Shown: positions 19,273 to 28,164 of the stretch, piece after piece
Layout of the letters: each line of letters opens with the position of its first letter
Numbering within the stretch: the stretch's first letter is position 1
Source: Helicobacter pylori PMSS1
GTDB lineage: Bacteria > Campylobacterota > Campylobacteria > Campylobacterales > Arcobacteraceae
Assembly (NCBI GenBank): GCA_945883785.1
Contig: CAMCYD010000001.1
Location: 62,001 to 126,000, forward strand
Reading direction: 5' to 3'
Length of the DNA stretch: 64,000 nt
Translations under genes and position numbers: made by a program
Notes under the pieces: model-generated
The model's database searches: none
Told to the model about the DNA's origin: nothing
The model's input: the letters and a program-made list of their open reading frames with translations, nothing else

Positions 19273-20529
19273 ATGAAAAAATCTACCCATAAAGAAGAAT
19301 CATCTATCAGCACTTTAGATATTGCAGTTCTTGCTGTATTATTAGTTATTGTATCTGTAGTAATCATCTTCACAAAAGATACATACTCACCACAAACATC
19401 TAATAGTGAACTTAATAGTAGTAGTCCAATAGTTGCAAATATCCCATTACCTCTTCAAAAATCAATCGAAACAGTATTAGATGCTTATAAAAAAGAGCTT
19501 GGAGCTGATGAGATTATAGTTTCTGTAATGGAGTCAAAAACAGGCAATATTCTTTCTTTAGCATCATCGAATCGATTAAATCTCAATGGCATTATAGAAA
19601 ATGATAAAAATATCTCTACCAATAATGCAATTGAATTTACATATGAGCCAGGCTCAGTCATAAAACCAATCACAATTGCACTAGCACTTGATAAAAATAG
19701 AGTAACTCTACAAGAGGAGTTTCAAGCTTATAATAATGGAGAAAAAAATAAAGATGGAGAATATCCAAGAGGGAAAATTATGATTGATAGATGGGGAATC
19801 TCAGATGAAGCTCAATTTAAAAAGAATACCCTCACTATTGAAGATATTATTGTAGATTCAAGTACTATTGGTACTTTACTTGTTGCTAATAGACTCAGTG
19901 GTAAAGAACTTATGGATGGTTTTCATCAATTTGGTATTGCTAGTGGTTCAGGGATTGATTTAGCAAATGAAAAGATGGGAACACTTTTAACCTTATCACA
20001 ACTCTCAGCAGGAGATGGTTCTGGTAAATTAAATATCTTTAAATCTACAGTATCTTATGGGCAAGGGATGACAACAACATTTATGGAACTTTTAAAAGCA
20101 TATAATGTATTTAATAATGATGGAAAAAGTGTTACTCCATCTGTTGCTAAAAAAGATTTTGCAAATTCAGACACTAAAATATTATCAGATAAAACAACTG
20201 CTATTATGAAAGAGTTACTTATTAAAAATGTTCTCAAAGGAACTGGAAAAAATGCACTCTATGCAGGTTTAGAGATTGGTGGAAAAACTGGTACAGCTAA
20301 TATTGCTATAAATGGGGAATATAAACAAAAATACATAACAAACTTCTTTGGATTTGCAAATGATTCAAATAAAAAATATACTATTGGGGTGACGGTCAAT
20401 AATCCAACATCAACAGGGGAACATTGGTACTACTATTATGCATCAAATTCTGCAGTTCCAGTTTTTAAAGAGGTTGTTGATATTTTAGTAAAAGATGGGT
20501 ATTTAGAACCAAATGGAGTTAACAAGTAA
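19273..20529 (+). CDS. FtsI-like penicillin-binding transpeptidase, single N-terminal TM, short
   Basis: YEPGSVIKPIT (SxxK), DSSTIGT at the SxN position, GGKTGTA (KTG). Confidence 0.85.
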   Translation: MKKSTHKEESSISTLDIAVLAVLLVIVSVVIIFTKDTYSPQTSNSELNSSSPIVANIPLPLQKSIETVLDAYKKELGADEIIVSVMESKTGNILSLASSNRLNLNGIIENDKNISTNNAIEFTYEPGSVIKPITIALALDKNRVTLQEEFQAYNNGEKNKDGEYPRGKIMIDRWGISDEAQFKKNTLTIEDIIVDSSTIGTLLVANRLSGKELMDGFHQFGIASGSGIDLANEKMGTLLTLSQLSAGDGSGKLNIFKSTVSYGQGMTTTFMELLKAYNVFNNDGKSVTPSVAKKDFANSDTKILSDKTTAIMKELLIKNVLKGTGKNALYAGLEIGGKTGTANIAINGEYKQKYITNFFGFANDSNKKYTIGVTVNNPTSTGEHWYYYYASNSAVPVFKEVVDILVKDGYLEPNGVNK

Positions 20530-22060
20530 ACTAAAAGGGATTATTTTGAGTAGCCAATTGGGATGGAAATTAACAACAAATATAAATGACACAAGGACAC
20601 TTTTTACAGATGAAGTATTACCTTATAGTGTAGATTCATATATTTGTCTATGCTCACATACAGAGTTTATCCTACGATCAAATGATCAAGAGATAGGAGA
20701 CTATAGTTGTCCAATTTGTGAAAATAATAAATTTTTGGATGCAAATCTATTTCTTGGAAACACTGGTTGGTATGAACCTATTGAAAAAAAGTTTTCCGAA
20801 TCGTATTTAAAAAACTTAGAGATATTTTTTGAGTATGATGATACTCTTAATACCTTTTTGGCAATTGTTTTTATAAATATTCCAAACACAATTGATCTTT
20901 CAACCGACACAATACAATATACAAGTAAAGATATATATAGACTTAATATAGATGATTTTGCAGAAATAGAGGAGACACTTTTTGCAGATTTTGAATTAGA
21001 GCAATTAAGGGATGGGAATAGAAGTTATTTTGATGGTTTTGAAACACAAGAAGAGCTTATAAATAAGAATCCAATCCTCATTCGCTACAAAAAGAAAATA
21101 TTAGAGGAAATTAAAAAGAATAGGTATTTTAATCTCAGCGAAGATATCTATAAAAAAGCAAATACAATTGAGCAAATACAATTTTTTGTGGAGAATGAGC
21201 AACTTAAGGAGTTTGACTTTTACTATTGGGAAAATATTCATGTTTTACCAGATGATGATATAGCTACAATAGATGAAGCACTTTACTATGTGTCAAACAA
21301 TACAAAAGCAAAAACACTTAAAAAAGCAATTTTTGAAAATTATAAAGAGCAATTAAGAGAGTATAATGGTTATAACTTCATATACCCATATTGTATAGCC
21401 AAGTATATAAAAGATGTAAATATTGCTAATAGACTCATTGACTTAGATTTTAAAAGATATGCTGAATTTCTTATCAATCATGATAGTATAGAGTATTTTT
21501 TACAATATCTCACAAAACATTTTTCAGATAAACAAATAGAAAATCTTTTAAAAAGCTATAAAAAGCATGAGATATTTTGGTTTACACACACCATAGAGTT
21601 GTTTGCCGAACTAAGTGAAGAGATGAGAGAAAATTTCCCAAAAGTATCTTGTAAATATAATAGTTTACACGATGAGATTGTTGTTTATCATAGATTAGCC
21701 GTAGAGCAAAGATTACTGAATATTAAATTTCACTATTTCGAAAAACAATTAGAATGCTGCGTTATAGTTGAACCATATGAAATAAGGTTGCCTTGTGATG
21801 GGGGAGAATTATATAGTTGGTCGAATACACTTAGTAATTGTCTAGCAGGATATAGCCACATGATAAGTGAATATAAAACAACAGTGTATGGTTTCTATCA
21901 AGATGAAAGAATCAAGTTTGCTGTTGAGATTAAAAATAATAAAATAATTCAAGCAAAATTAAAATTCAACCAAGAGCTCTCAAAAGAGGATATGGCACTT
22001 GTTTTAGGATGGTATGAAGAATATATTTTAAAGGATGAACCAAATAACTCAAAGCAGTGA
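20513..22060 (+). CDS. PcfJ-like protein with N-terminal zinc-ribbon
   Basis: CLCS...CPIC pair; C-term LYSWSNTLSNCLAGYSHMISEYKTTVYGFYQDERIKFAVEIKNNKIIQAKLKFN typical of PcfJ. Confidence 0.7.
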   Translation: MELTSKLKGIILSSQLGWKLTTNINDTRTLFTDEVLPYSVDSYICLCSHTEFILRSNDQEIGDYSCPICENNKFLDANLFLGNTGWYEPIEKKFSESYLKNLEIFFEYDDTLNTFLAIVFINIPNTIDLSTDTIQYTSKDIYRLNIDDFAEIEETLFADFELEQLRDGNRSYFDGFETQEELINKNPILIRYKKKILEEIKKNRYFNLSEDIYKKANTIEQIQFFVENEQLKEFDFYYWENIHVLPDDDIATIDEALYYVSNNTKAKTLKKAIFENYKEQLREYNGYNFIYPYCIAKYIKDVNIANRLIDLDFKRYAEFLINHDSIEYFLQYLTKHFSDKQIENLLKSYKKHEIFWFTHTIELFAELSEEMRENFPKVSCKYNSLHDEIVVYHRLAVEQRLLNIKFHYFEKQLECCVIVEPYEIRLPCDGGELYSWSNTLSNCLAGYSHMISEYKTTVYGFYQDERIKFAVEIKNNKIIQAKLKFNQELSKEDMALVLGWYEEYILKDEPNNSKQ

Positions 22061-22112
22061 TAAAGTGTAAATAAGCTTTGCGAGGTAAAGCAAGTTACCA
22101 ATAATAAATTTA

Positions 22113-22144
22113 AGACAATATATGTCCACTTAATTAACTACAAT
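22113..22144 (+). promoter_or_regulatory. Shared promoter box: AGACAATATATGTCCA-N10-TACAAT
   Basis: Core conserved, N10 spacing exact. Confidence 0.75.
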
Positions 22145-22176
22145 CTCATTATCAAAAACATAAAAAGGTTAAAAAA

Positions 22177-22959
22177 ATGAAAAAACTTATAGCAACACAT
22201 AATAAAATATTTCATGCAGATGAAGTAACAGCAATCGCACTTTTAAAAATATTCACGCAAGATGAAATAGTAGTTGAAAGAATAGACCACGATACAACTG
22301 ACTTCTCAAAATATGATATGGTGATAGATTTAGGAAAAAAGTTTGATGGAGTGAAACACTTTGATCATCATCAATATAAAGGTGGTAAAAGTAGTGCTGG
22401 ACTTATATGGGAGTATTTGGGATTTGAAGATGAGTATCCAAAGATTTCAAAACTAATAAAACTTGTTGATGATAATGATGTAGGTATTGCAAAAGCAAAA
22501 CCTTTTGAATACTCTAGTTTACTCAAGTGTTATAACAGTTCTGATATTTATGGTAAAGAGCAAGATGAAGCATTTGATAAAGCAGTTCAGTTTTCGATGA
22601 CAGTTTTAAACTCTATGGCTGATTTAGAAGAGGAGCTAGAAAGTATAAGAAATATCGCTAGTGAATCATTTGTATTTGATAATAATCCAAAGATACTAGA
22701 ACTCTCTAAATTCACACCACACTTTACAACTTATATTAACGGTGAACTTACTCCTAATATAAAAGCTGTAGTTTGGGAAGATTTGGAAGAAAAAAACTAT
22801 AAAGTAAAAATCCCTCCAAAATATCTTGGAAGTTTTGAACTGCATGGGAAAGCTTTAGCAAGCGATGAGAGTATGGAGTTTGTTCATAGTTCAGGACACT
22901 TTGCAATTGCTAAAGATGAAGGGACTATGAAACAGTATTTAAAAAAGCAAAAAATATAA
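22177..22959 (+). CDS. MYG1/UPF0160-family DHH-type phosphoesterase
   Basis: ATHNKIFHADEVTAIALL and HFDHHQYKGGKSSAGLIWEYLG motifs. Confidence 0.8.
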   Translation: MKKLIATHNKIFHADEVTAIALLKIFTQDEIVVERIDHDTTDFSKYDMVIDLGKKFDGVKHFDHHQYKGGKSSAGLIWEYLGFEDEYPKISKLIKLVDDNDVGIAKAKPFEYSSLLKCYNSSDIYGKEQDEAFDKAVQFSMTVLNSMADLEEELESIRNIASESFVFDNNPKILELSKFTPHFTTYINGELTPNIKAVVWEDLEEKNYKVKIPPKYLGSFELHGKALASDESMEFVHSSGHFAIAKDEGTMKQYLKKQKI

Positions 22960-22972
22960 AAAAATTAAGATA

Positions 22973-24433
22973 ATGAGAAATAGAGTAGGGGGAGCTATGA
23001 GAGAAGAGATCACACCATCTTGGCTTTTAAACACAAAACTGAGTGACCATACAAATCTATTTGTAGATGATACGGTTGCTAGTAACTATTTTGCGAGGGT
23101 CTATTCTTGTAAATGTGGAAGTGATGCTATAGTCACAGGGGATCTAATCAATAATGAATATAGTTGCCCCCATTGCCATAATAATTCATTTATTGATGTT
23201 GAGGAGATTAAAAGAGATCCAGAATCTTTTATACTTGATCGTTACCACAATAGATTTATCAAATTTAATTTCAAATTTCACACAAAAGTAGCACTTCATA
23301 ATAATAAAGTAGAAGCTCTTGCCTTTATTAAAATCCCAAGTTCAATCTATTTTTTGGAAAAAGAGATTATAAAAGAGGAGCTTGTAATACGAACACTCCC
23401 TTTTATGCCAGCTCCAAAAGCAATAGAACACTCCCCATTTCGTAAAATTGAAAAAGAACTCCAAAAACTAGCAATCCAAATAAAACTATTCGAACCTTTT
23501 ATCGATAGAAAATTAAGCTCCCTTCCAAATAGAAGGGGGAAACAATTTGCGTTTATTTTGGCTCATTACAATCTAAAAGATTTAGAATTTATGAAATGGA
23601 GTGATACCCACCAACTCACAAAAGGTCATTACACAATAGAAACAGCACTTTTAGAATTAGCAAATATGAAACAATCAAAATCTGTTAAACATGCTCTATT
23701 TGAAAATTATCTTTATCAAATGAAAACCTATAAGTCATTCAATCCCAATTTTATCAATATCGTGACATTAAAGTTTTCTAATATTAATCATATTGTTTCT
23801 CTCCTAGATTTGAGGCTCAATTTTGAAGTGTTTGATAATGAACTATTGCTTGGTGAATTTATAGATTATTTACTTTTTAGATATAAAGAAAAACAAGTTA
23901 CACACTATTTTACAAAACTTGAAATAATGAATCATCAGTATCTTTTACGGGATACACTTTTAACTTTCAGAAGAATTAGAGGGGACCTCTACAAAGAAAC
24001 CCAAAAGGTAAAATGTACCCCAAACGCAATCCATGACAACTTTGTGCAGATATCACTTAAAGTAAAATATAAAAATCAACCAACAAACCATTTTGAGTAT
24101 TCAAAACTCCAGATTTCCCATTTAGTTACGATGGGAAATTATCATGTCAATCTTCCTAAAAATAATCTTGAACTTTTTGAGTGGGCAAATGAGTTCCAAA
24201 ATTGTTTAGGGGGATATGAGGAGCTAATAGCTACTCATAAAACCACAGTATATGGATTTTTTATCCAATCACAGTTAAAGTTTGTAGCTGAAATTAAAAG
24301 GGGAGAGATAATTCAAGCCTATAAAAAATACAATATCCCAATTGAACCAGAACAAAGAAAAATGCTTCATCTTTGGCTTAAAGAATCAAAAGAGAGGGTA
24401 CACCTCGCAAAACAATCACAAAATCCCCATTAG
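22973..24433 (+). CDS. PcfJ-like protein, second paralog, N-terminal zinc-ribbon
   Basis: CKCG...CPHC; LFEWANEFQNCLGGYEELIATHKTTVYGFFIQSQLKFVAEIKRGEIIQAYKKYN. Confidence 0.7.
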   Translation: MRNRVGGAMREEITPSWLLNTKLSDHTNLFVDDTVASNYFARVYSCKCGSDAIVTGDLINNEYSCPHCHNNSFIDVEEIKRDPESFILDRYHNRFIKFNFKFHTKVALHNNKVEALAFIKIPSSIYFLEKEIIKEELVIRTLPFMPAPKAIEHSPFRKIEKELQKLAIQIKLFEPFIDRKLSSLPNRRGKQFAFILAHYNLKDLEFMKWSDTHQLTKGHYTIETALLELANMKQSKSVKHALFENYLYQMKTYKSFNPNFINIVTLKFSNINHIVSLLDLRLNFEVFDNELLLGEFIDYLLFRYKEKQVTHYFTKLEIMNHQYLLRDTLLTFRRIRGDLYKETQKVKCTPNAIHDNFVQISLKVKYKNQPTNHFEYSKLQISHLVTMGNYHVNLPKNNLELFEWANEFQNCLGGYEELIATHKTTVYGFFIQSQLKFVAEIKRGEIIQAYKKYNIPIEPEQRKMLHLWLKESKERVHLAKQSQNPH

Positions 24434-24569
24434 TTTTTAAAACTACCATGTATGAATTTTCAAAGAGGAAAAGCTTACTATTGGATGAGTTTATGTTAAA
24501 ATAAATCTTCATATATTTAAAACAATAAGTTGAACCACACCCTATTGTTAAAAACACCCAAGGAATAAT

Positions 24570-26243
24570 ATGAATATGCAAGAGATTACACTAGAAGCCA
24601 TGAAAACTGGAGAAAATATATTTCTTACAGGTTCAGCTGGTACTGGAAAATCACATGTACTAAAACAATATATCAATTACCTAAGAGATAACAAAATATT
24701 TCCAGCTATTGTTGCACTAACAGGAATTGCAGCTTCCCATTTAAAAGGTAAAACTATACATTCTTATTTTTCTTTGGGAAGAAAAAGCAGTGTATCAGCC
24801 ATACAAATAAATGAAATGATTGCAAAAAAATATCTACAAAAGAGGTTTTTGGATCTCAATGTTTTAATTATTGATGAGATCTCAATGGTTCCTCCTAGTA
24901 TACTTGATAGTATAAATAATATTTTAAAAGCTTTCAAAAAAAGTACCAAACCTTTTGGGGGAGTTCAAATAATTGCTGCAGGTGACTTTTTTCAACTTCC
25001 TCCTGTGTATAATGAGGTCCCAATAGACAATAAAAGATTCGCATGGCAAGCAGAGTCTTGGAGAGAAGCAAGCTTTCAAACATGTTATTTACAAAAGAAA
25101 TACAGACAAGATGAACAAGAGCTTATCAATGTCCTTGATGCAATTAGGGAAAACAACATTACACAAGATACTCATAAGTTTCTTAACTCAAGAATGAATG
25201 CCACATTACCGTCTGGTATTGAGCCAACAAGACTCTATACTCATAATATTAATGTAGATGCTATTAACCAAAAAAAGCTCAATGAACTAGATTCACAAAG
25301 CAAGTTTTTTAGTTCATCAAGTACTGGAAAACAAAAAGATGTTGAGAGACTTTTTGCATCATTTATAGTGAGTGATAATCTTGAACTAAAAATTGGTTCT
25401 GTTGTTATGTTTATAAAGAACAATAATGAAAAGGGATATCTTAATGGAACTACGGGGAAAATTATTGCATTTGATAAAGAGGATGGTTTTCCTGTAGTAA
25501 AAACACAAAGTGGTATGGAGATAGTTGCCAAAAATGATACTTGGACATTAGAAGATGATGATGGCAAAGAGATAGCTAGTGTATCTCAAGTACCTTTAAA
25601 ATTAGCATGGGCTATAACTGTGCATAAATCTCAAGGGATGACACTAGATGCTGCTAGGATTGATCTTACAAAAACATTTGAAGCGGGACAAGGATATGTG
25701 GCACTCTCAAGAGTTAAAAGTATAGAAGGACTCATACTTGAAGGATACAATGAAAAATCTTTAGAGGTTGATTCACTAATATTAAGTATAGACAACAGAA
25801 TCAAAGAAGCATCAAATAAAACTAAAAAAAAGATAGAAGAACTCATAGAGTTTAGAAAACAACATAATATTAAAGTAGAACCTGTATTTAAAGCAACCGC
25901 AGCACTTCCGCAAAAAGAGGAGAAACCAAATCATATGATAACTCATGGCCAAATACAATATGCTGATTCCTTTGCGGATTTGGTTGAAATGAGTCAATGG
26001 TCAGCTGGTACACTCATCAAACATATAGAGCAACTTGTAGAAGAAGGTGTAGAGTTTGACTATAAAAACATCGCCCCATCAAAAGAGCTAATAAAATTGG
26101 TTGCTACAGCCAAAGAGGCACTTTTAGAAAAAAACGATAAAGATCACTTTACTGATAAGGGCGAATTGAAGCTAAAACCCATATTTGAATATCTTAATCA
26201 AAGCATAGAGTATGATGATATAAGACTTGCTTTGTTGTTTTAA
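24570..26243 (+). CDS. PIF1-family DNA helicase
   Basis: FLTGSAGTGKSHVLKQYI, LIIDEISMVPP, IIAAGDFFQLPPV, AWAITVHKSQGMTLDAARIDL; C-terminal helix-turn-helix-like extension. Confidence 0.9.
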   Translation: MNMQEITLEAMKTGENIFLTGSAGTGKSHVLKQYINYLRDNKIFPAIVALTGIAASHLKGKTIHSYFSLGRKSSVSAIQINEMIAKKYLQKRFLDLNVLIIDEISMVPPSILDSINNILKAFKKSTKPFGGVQIIAAGDFFQLPPVYNEVPIDNKRFAWQAESWREASFQTCYLQKKYRQDEQELINVLDAIRENNITQDTHKFLNSRMNATLPSGIEPTRLYTHNINVDAINQKKLNELDSQSKFFSSSSTGKQKDVERLFASFIVSDNLELKIGSVVMFIKNNNEKGYLNGTTGKIIAFDKEDGFPVVKTQSGMEIVAKNDTWTLEDDDGKEIASVSQVPLKLAWAITVHKSQGMTLDAARIDLTKTFEAGQGYVALSRVKSIEGLILEGYNEKSLEVDSLILSIDNRIKEASNKTKKKIEELIEFRKQHNIKVEPVFKATAALPQKEEKPNHMITHGQIQYADSFADLVEMSQWSAGTLIKHIEQLVEEGVEFDYKNIAPSKELIKLVATAKEALLEKNDKDHFTDKGELKLKPIFEYLNQSIEYDDIRLALLF

Positions 26244-26392
26244 AATCATCCTAGAAATAATCTTGAACTTTTCAAGTGGGCAAATGAGTTTAAAATTGTT
26301 TAGCTGGATATGAAAAACTAATAGCTACCCATAAAACCACAGTATATAAATTTTTTATCTATTAAACAAACACAAAATCTCCATTAATTTCT
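26243..26392 (+). pseudogene. Decayed duplicate of the 3' end of the upstream pcfJ-like gene
   Basis: aatcatcctagaaataatcttgaacttttcaagtgggcaaatgagtt... matches 24155-24275, then jumps to 24411-24440-like sequence. Confidence 0.8.
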
Positions 26393-26397
26393 AATGC

Positions 26398-26429
26398 GAC
26401 CAAAATATGTCCATAGTGATAGCTACAAT
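26398..26429 (+). promoter_or_regulatory. Shared promoter box (degenerate left arm): ...CCAAAATATGTCCA-N10-TACAAT
   Basis: Right arm and N10 spacing conserved. Confidence 0.65.
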
Positions 26430-26510
26430 ACAATATGAAAATAACAGATAAGAAAATCTATTGCTAGATCTTCTAAGAGCTATTATTCAAATAAAACACT
26501 AGGAAAAAAT

Positions 26511-26831
26511 ATGAGAAAGTTAACTTTATGTTTAGCAGTAATGTCATTAGTAGTAATTGAGGCTGGTGCAGCAGGATATCAACAAGGGTGGAAAGTATAT
26601 GAGAAACCACAACCTGGTGTAAGTTACGGAAGTTATGAAGCAAATCCATATGGAGAAGGTGGTTCAAAGTCATATGGTAAAGGTGGAGGATTGTCTTATG
26701 GTGAGGGTGGTGGAAAGTCATATGGAAATGGCGGAGGTAAATCTTACGGTGAAGGTGGAGGAAATAGCTACGGTGTTGGTGGGGGCAAAAATATCATGAA
26801 CCCTTGGAGGGTTGCTGGTGAAGATGAGTAA
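26511..26831 (+). CDS. Secreted Gly/Ser/Tyr-rich repeat protein
   Basis: Signal-peptide-like N-terminus MRKLTLCLAVMSLVVIEAGAAG; repeats GGGKSYGEGGGKSYGNGGGKSYGEGGGNSYGVGGG. Confidence 0.75.
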   Translation: MRKLTLCLAVMSLVVIEAGAAGYQQGWKVYEKPQPGVSYGSYEANPYGEGGSKSYGKGGGLSYGEGGGKSYGNGGGKSYGEGGGNSYGVGGGKNIMNPWRVAGEDE

Positions 26832-26885
26832 CTATAAAATATTAATACAGATTAAGTCACTATAATACTAAACAAAGGATAAAGC

Positions 26886-28037
26886 ATGGAAACAATAAGT
26901 CTATTTGAACCAAAAATAATTGAAGGAAAGACTACAGCCGTATTACCTGATAATGTAGCAAAAATTGCAGTTATCGGAGTAGGTGGTGGTGGATGTAATA
27001 TGGTTAATCATATGATTAAAGAAGGGATCCATAAAATAGATCTTATTGTTTCAAATACAGATTTACAAGCCCTTAGAACATCTGAAGCTCCTGTAAGAAT
27101 ACAACTAGGACCAATTCTAACAAATGGTATGGGTACAGGGATGAAACCAGAAGTTGGAAAAGAGTCTGCACTTGAAAGTTATGAAAAGATTAAAGAAGCC
27201 CTTGCTGGTTCTGATATTGTCTTTATTGCAGCTGGACTAGGCGGAGGAACTGGAACAGGAGCTGCTGCTATTGTTGCAAAAGCAGCTAAAGAGATCAATG
27301 CTTTAACAGTTTCAGTTGTCACAAAACCTTTTAAATGGGAAGGGCAAAGAAGATCAGCTTTAGCAAATATTGGACTTGAAGAACTCAAAAAGCATAGTGA
27401 TTCTATTATTGTAATAAAAAATGATAGATTAAAAGAATTAGACCCAACAATAGGGATAGGGGATGCTTTTAAATTAGTGGATAATATCTTGTATCAATCT
27501 GTAAATGGGATGAGTGAAGTTATCTTAAAACCTGGAAGTAGTGATATCAATGTTGACTTTGCAGATGTTAAAACTATTATGCAACATCGTGGTATGGCTT
27601 TAATGGGGATAGGAAAAGGAAGAGGGGAGCATGCTGCAAAAGATGCCCTTGAACATGCTATAAAATCTCCTCTTTTGGATGAAGTATCCCTTGAAAGTGC
27701 CAAAGGGATAATGATCCACTGGACTTTTAATAAAAACCTCTCTTTATTTGCAGTAACAGATATCATGGATAATATAAATGAAACTATCGATACAAATGCC
27801 GATATTATTTTTGGTACAACAACTGATGATAATTTAGCAGTGGATGAAGTAAAGATTACAATTATTGCTACTGGATTTGAATCATTAGATGAGGAGAAAA
27901 AGAATCTTGACAAACCAAAAGAAGAGATAACTCCAATAGCACCAATTGATTTAGCAACAAATCCAAACTATTACGATACACCACCATTTATGAGAGGGTA
28001 TGCTATTAAATTTCATATTGCTGCAATAAGTGCTTAA
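26886..28037 (+). CDS. ftsZ: FtsZ-like tubulin-family GTPase
   Basis: AVIGVGGGGCNMVNHM, AAGLGGGTGTGAAA, T7 loop INVDFADV, C-terminal peptide YYDTPPFMRGYA. Confidence 0.95.
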   Translation: METISLFEPKIIEGKTTAVLPDNVAKIAVIGVGGGGCNMVNHMIKEGIHKIDLIVSNTDLQALRTSEAPVRIQLGPILTNGMGTGMKPEVGKESALESYEKIKEALAGSDIVFIAAGLGGGTGTGAAAIVAKAAKEINALTVSVVTKPFKWEGQRRSALANIGLEELKKHSDSIIVIKNDRLKELDPTIGIGDAFKLVDNILYQSVNGMSEVILKPGSSDINVDFADVKTIMQHRGMALMGIGKGRGEHAAKDALEHAIKSPLLDEVSLESAKGIMIHWTFNKNLSLFAVTDIMDNINETIDTNADIIFGTTTDDNLAVDEVKITIIATGFESLDEEKKNLDKPKEEITPIAPIDLATNPNYYDTPPFMRGYAIKFHIAAISA

Positions 28038-28041
28038 ATTT

Positions 28042-28070
28042 TTAATCAATTCAAATATAGTTTTGATTAA
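28042..28070. terminator. Weak hairpin downstream of ftsZ-like gene
   Basis: TTAATCAA ... TTGATTAA arms; no strong T-tract. Confidence 0.25.
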
Positions 28071-28164
28071 CCTTCAAAGTTAACACCACCAAATGACTCA
28101 TCTAAGTCATTAGGATAGTTTACAATATCAAATAAATTTCACAATAATATAAAGGACAACTCAA

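Noticed and set aside
26640-26790. Short tandem DNA repeats before ftsZ as possible regulatory iterons
   Set aside because: They encode the in-frame GGGKSYGx repeats of the secreted protein.
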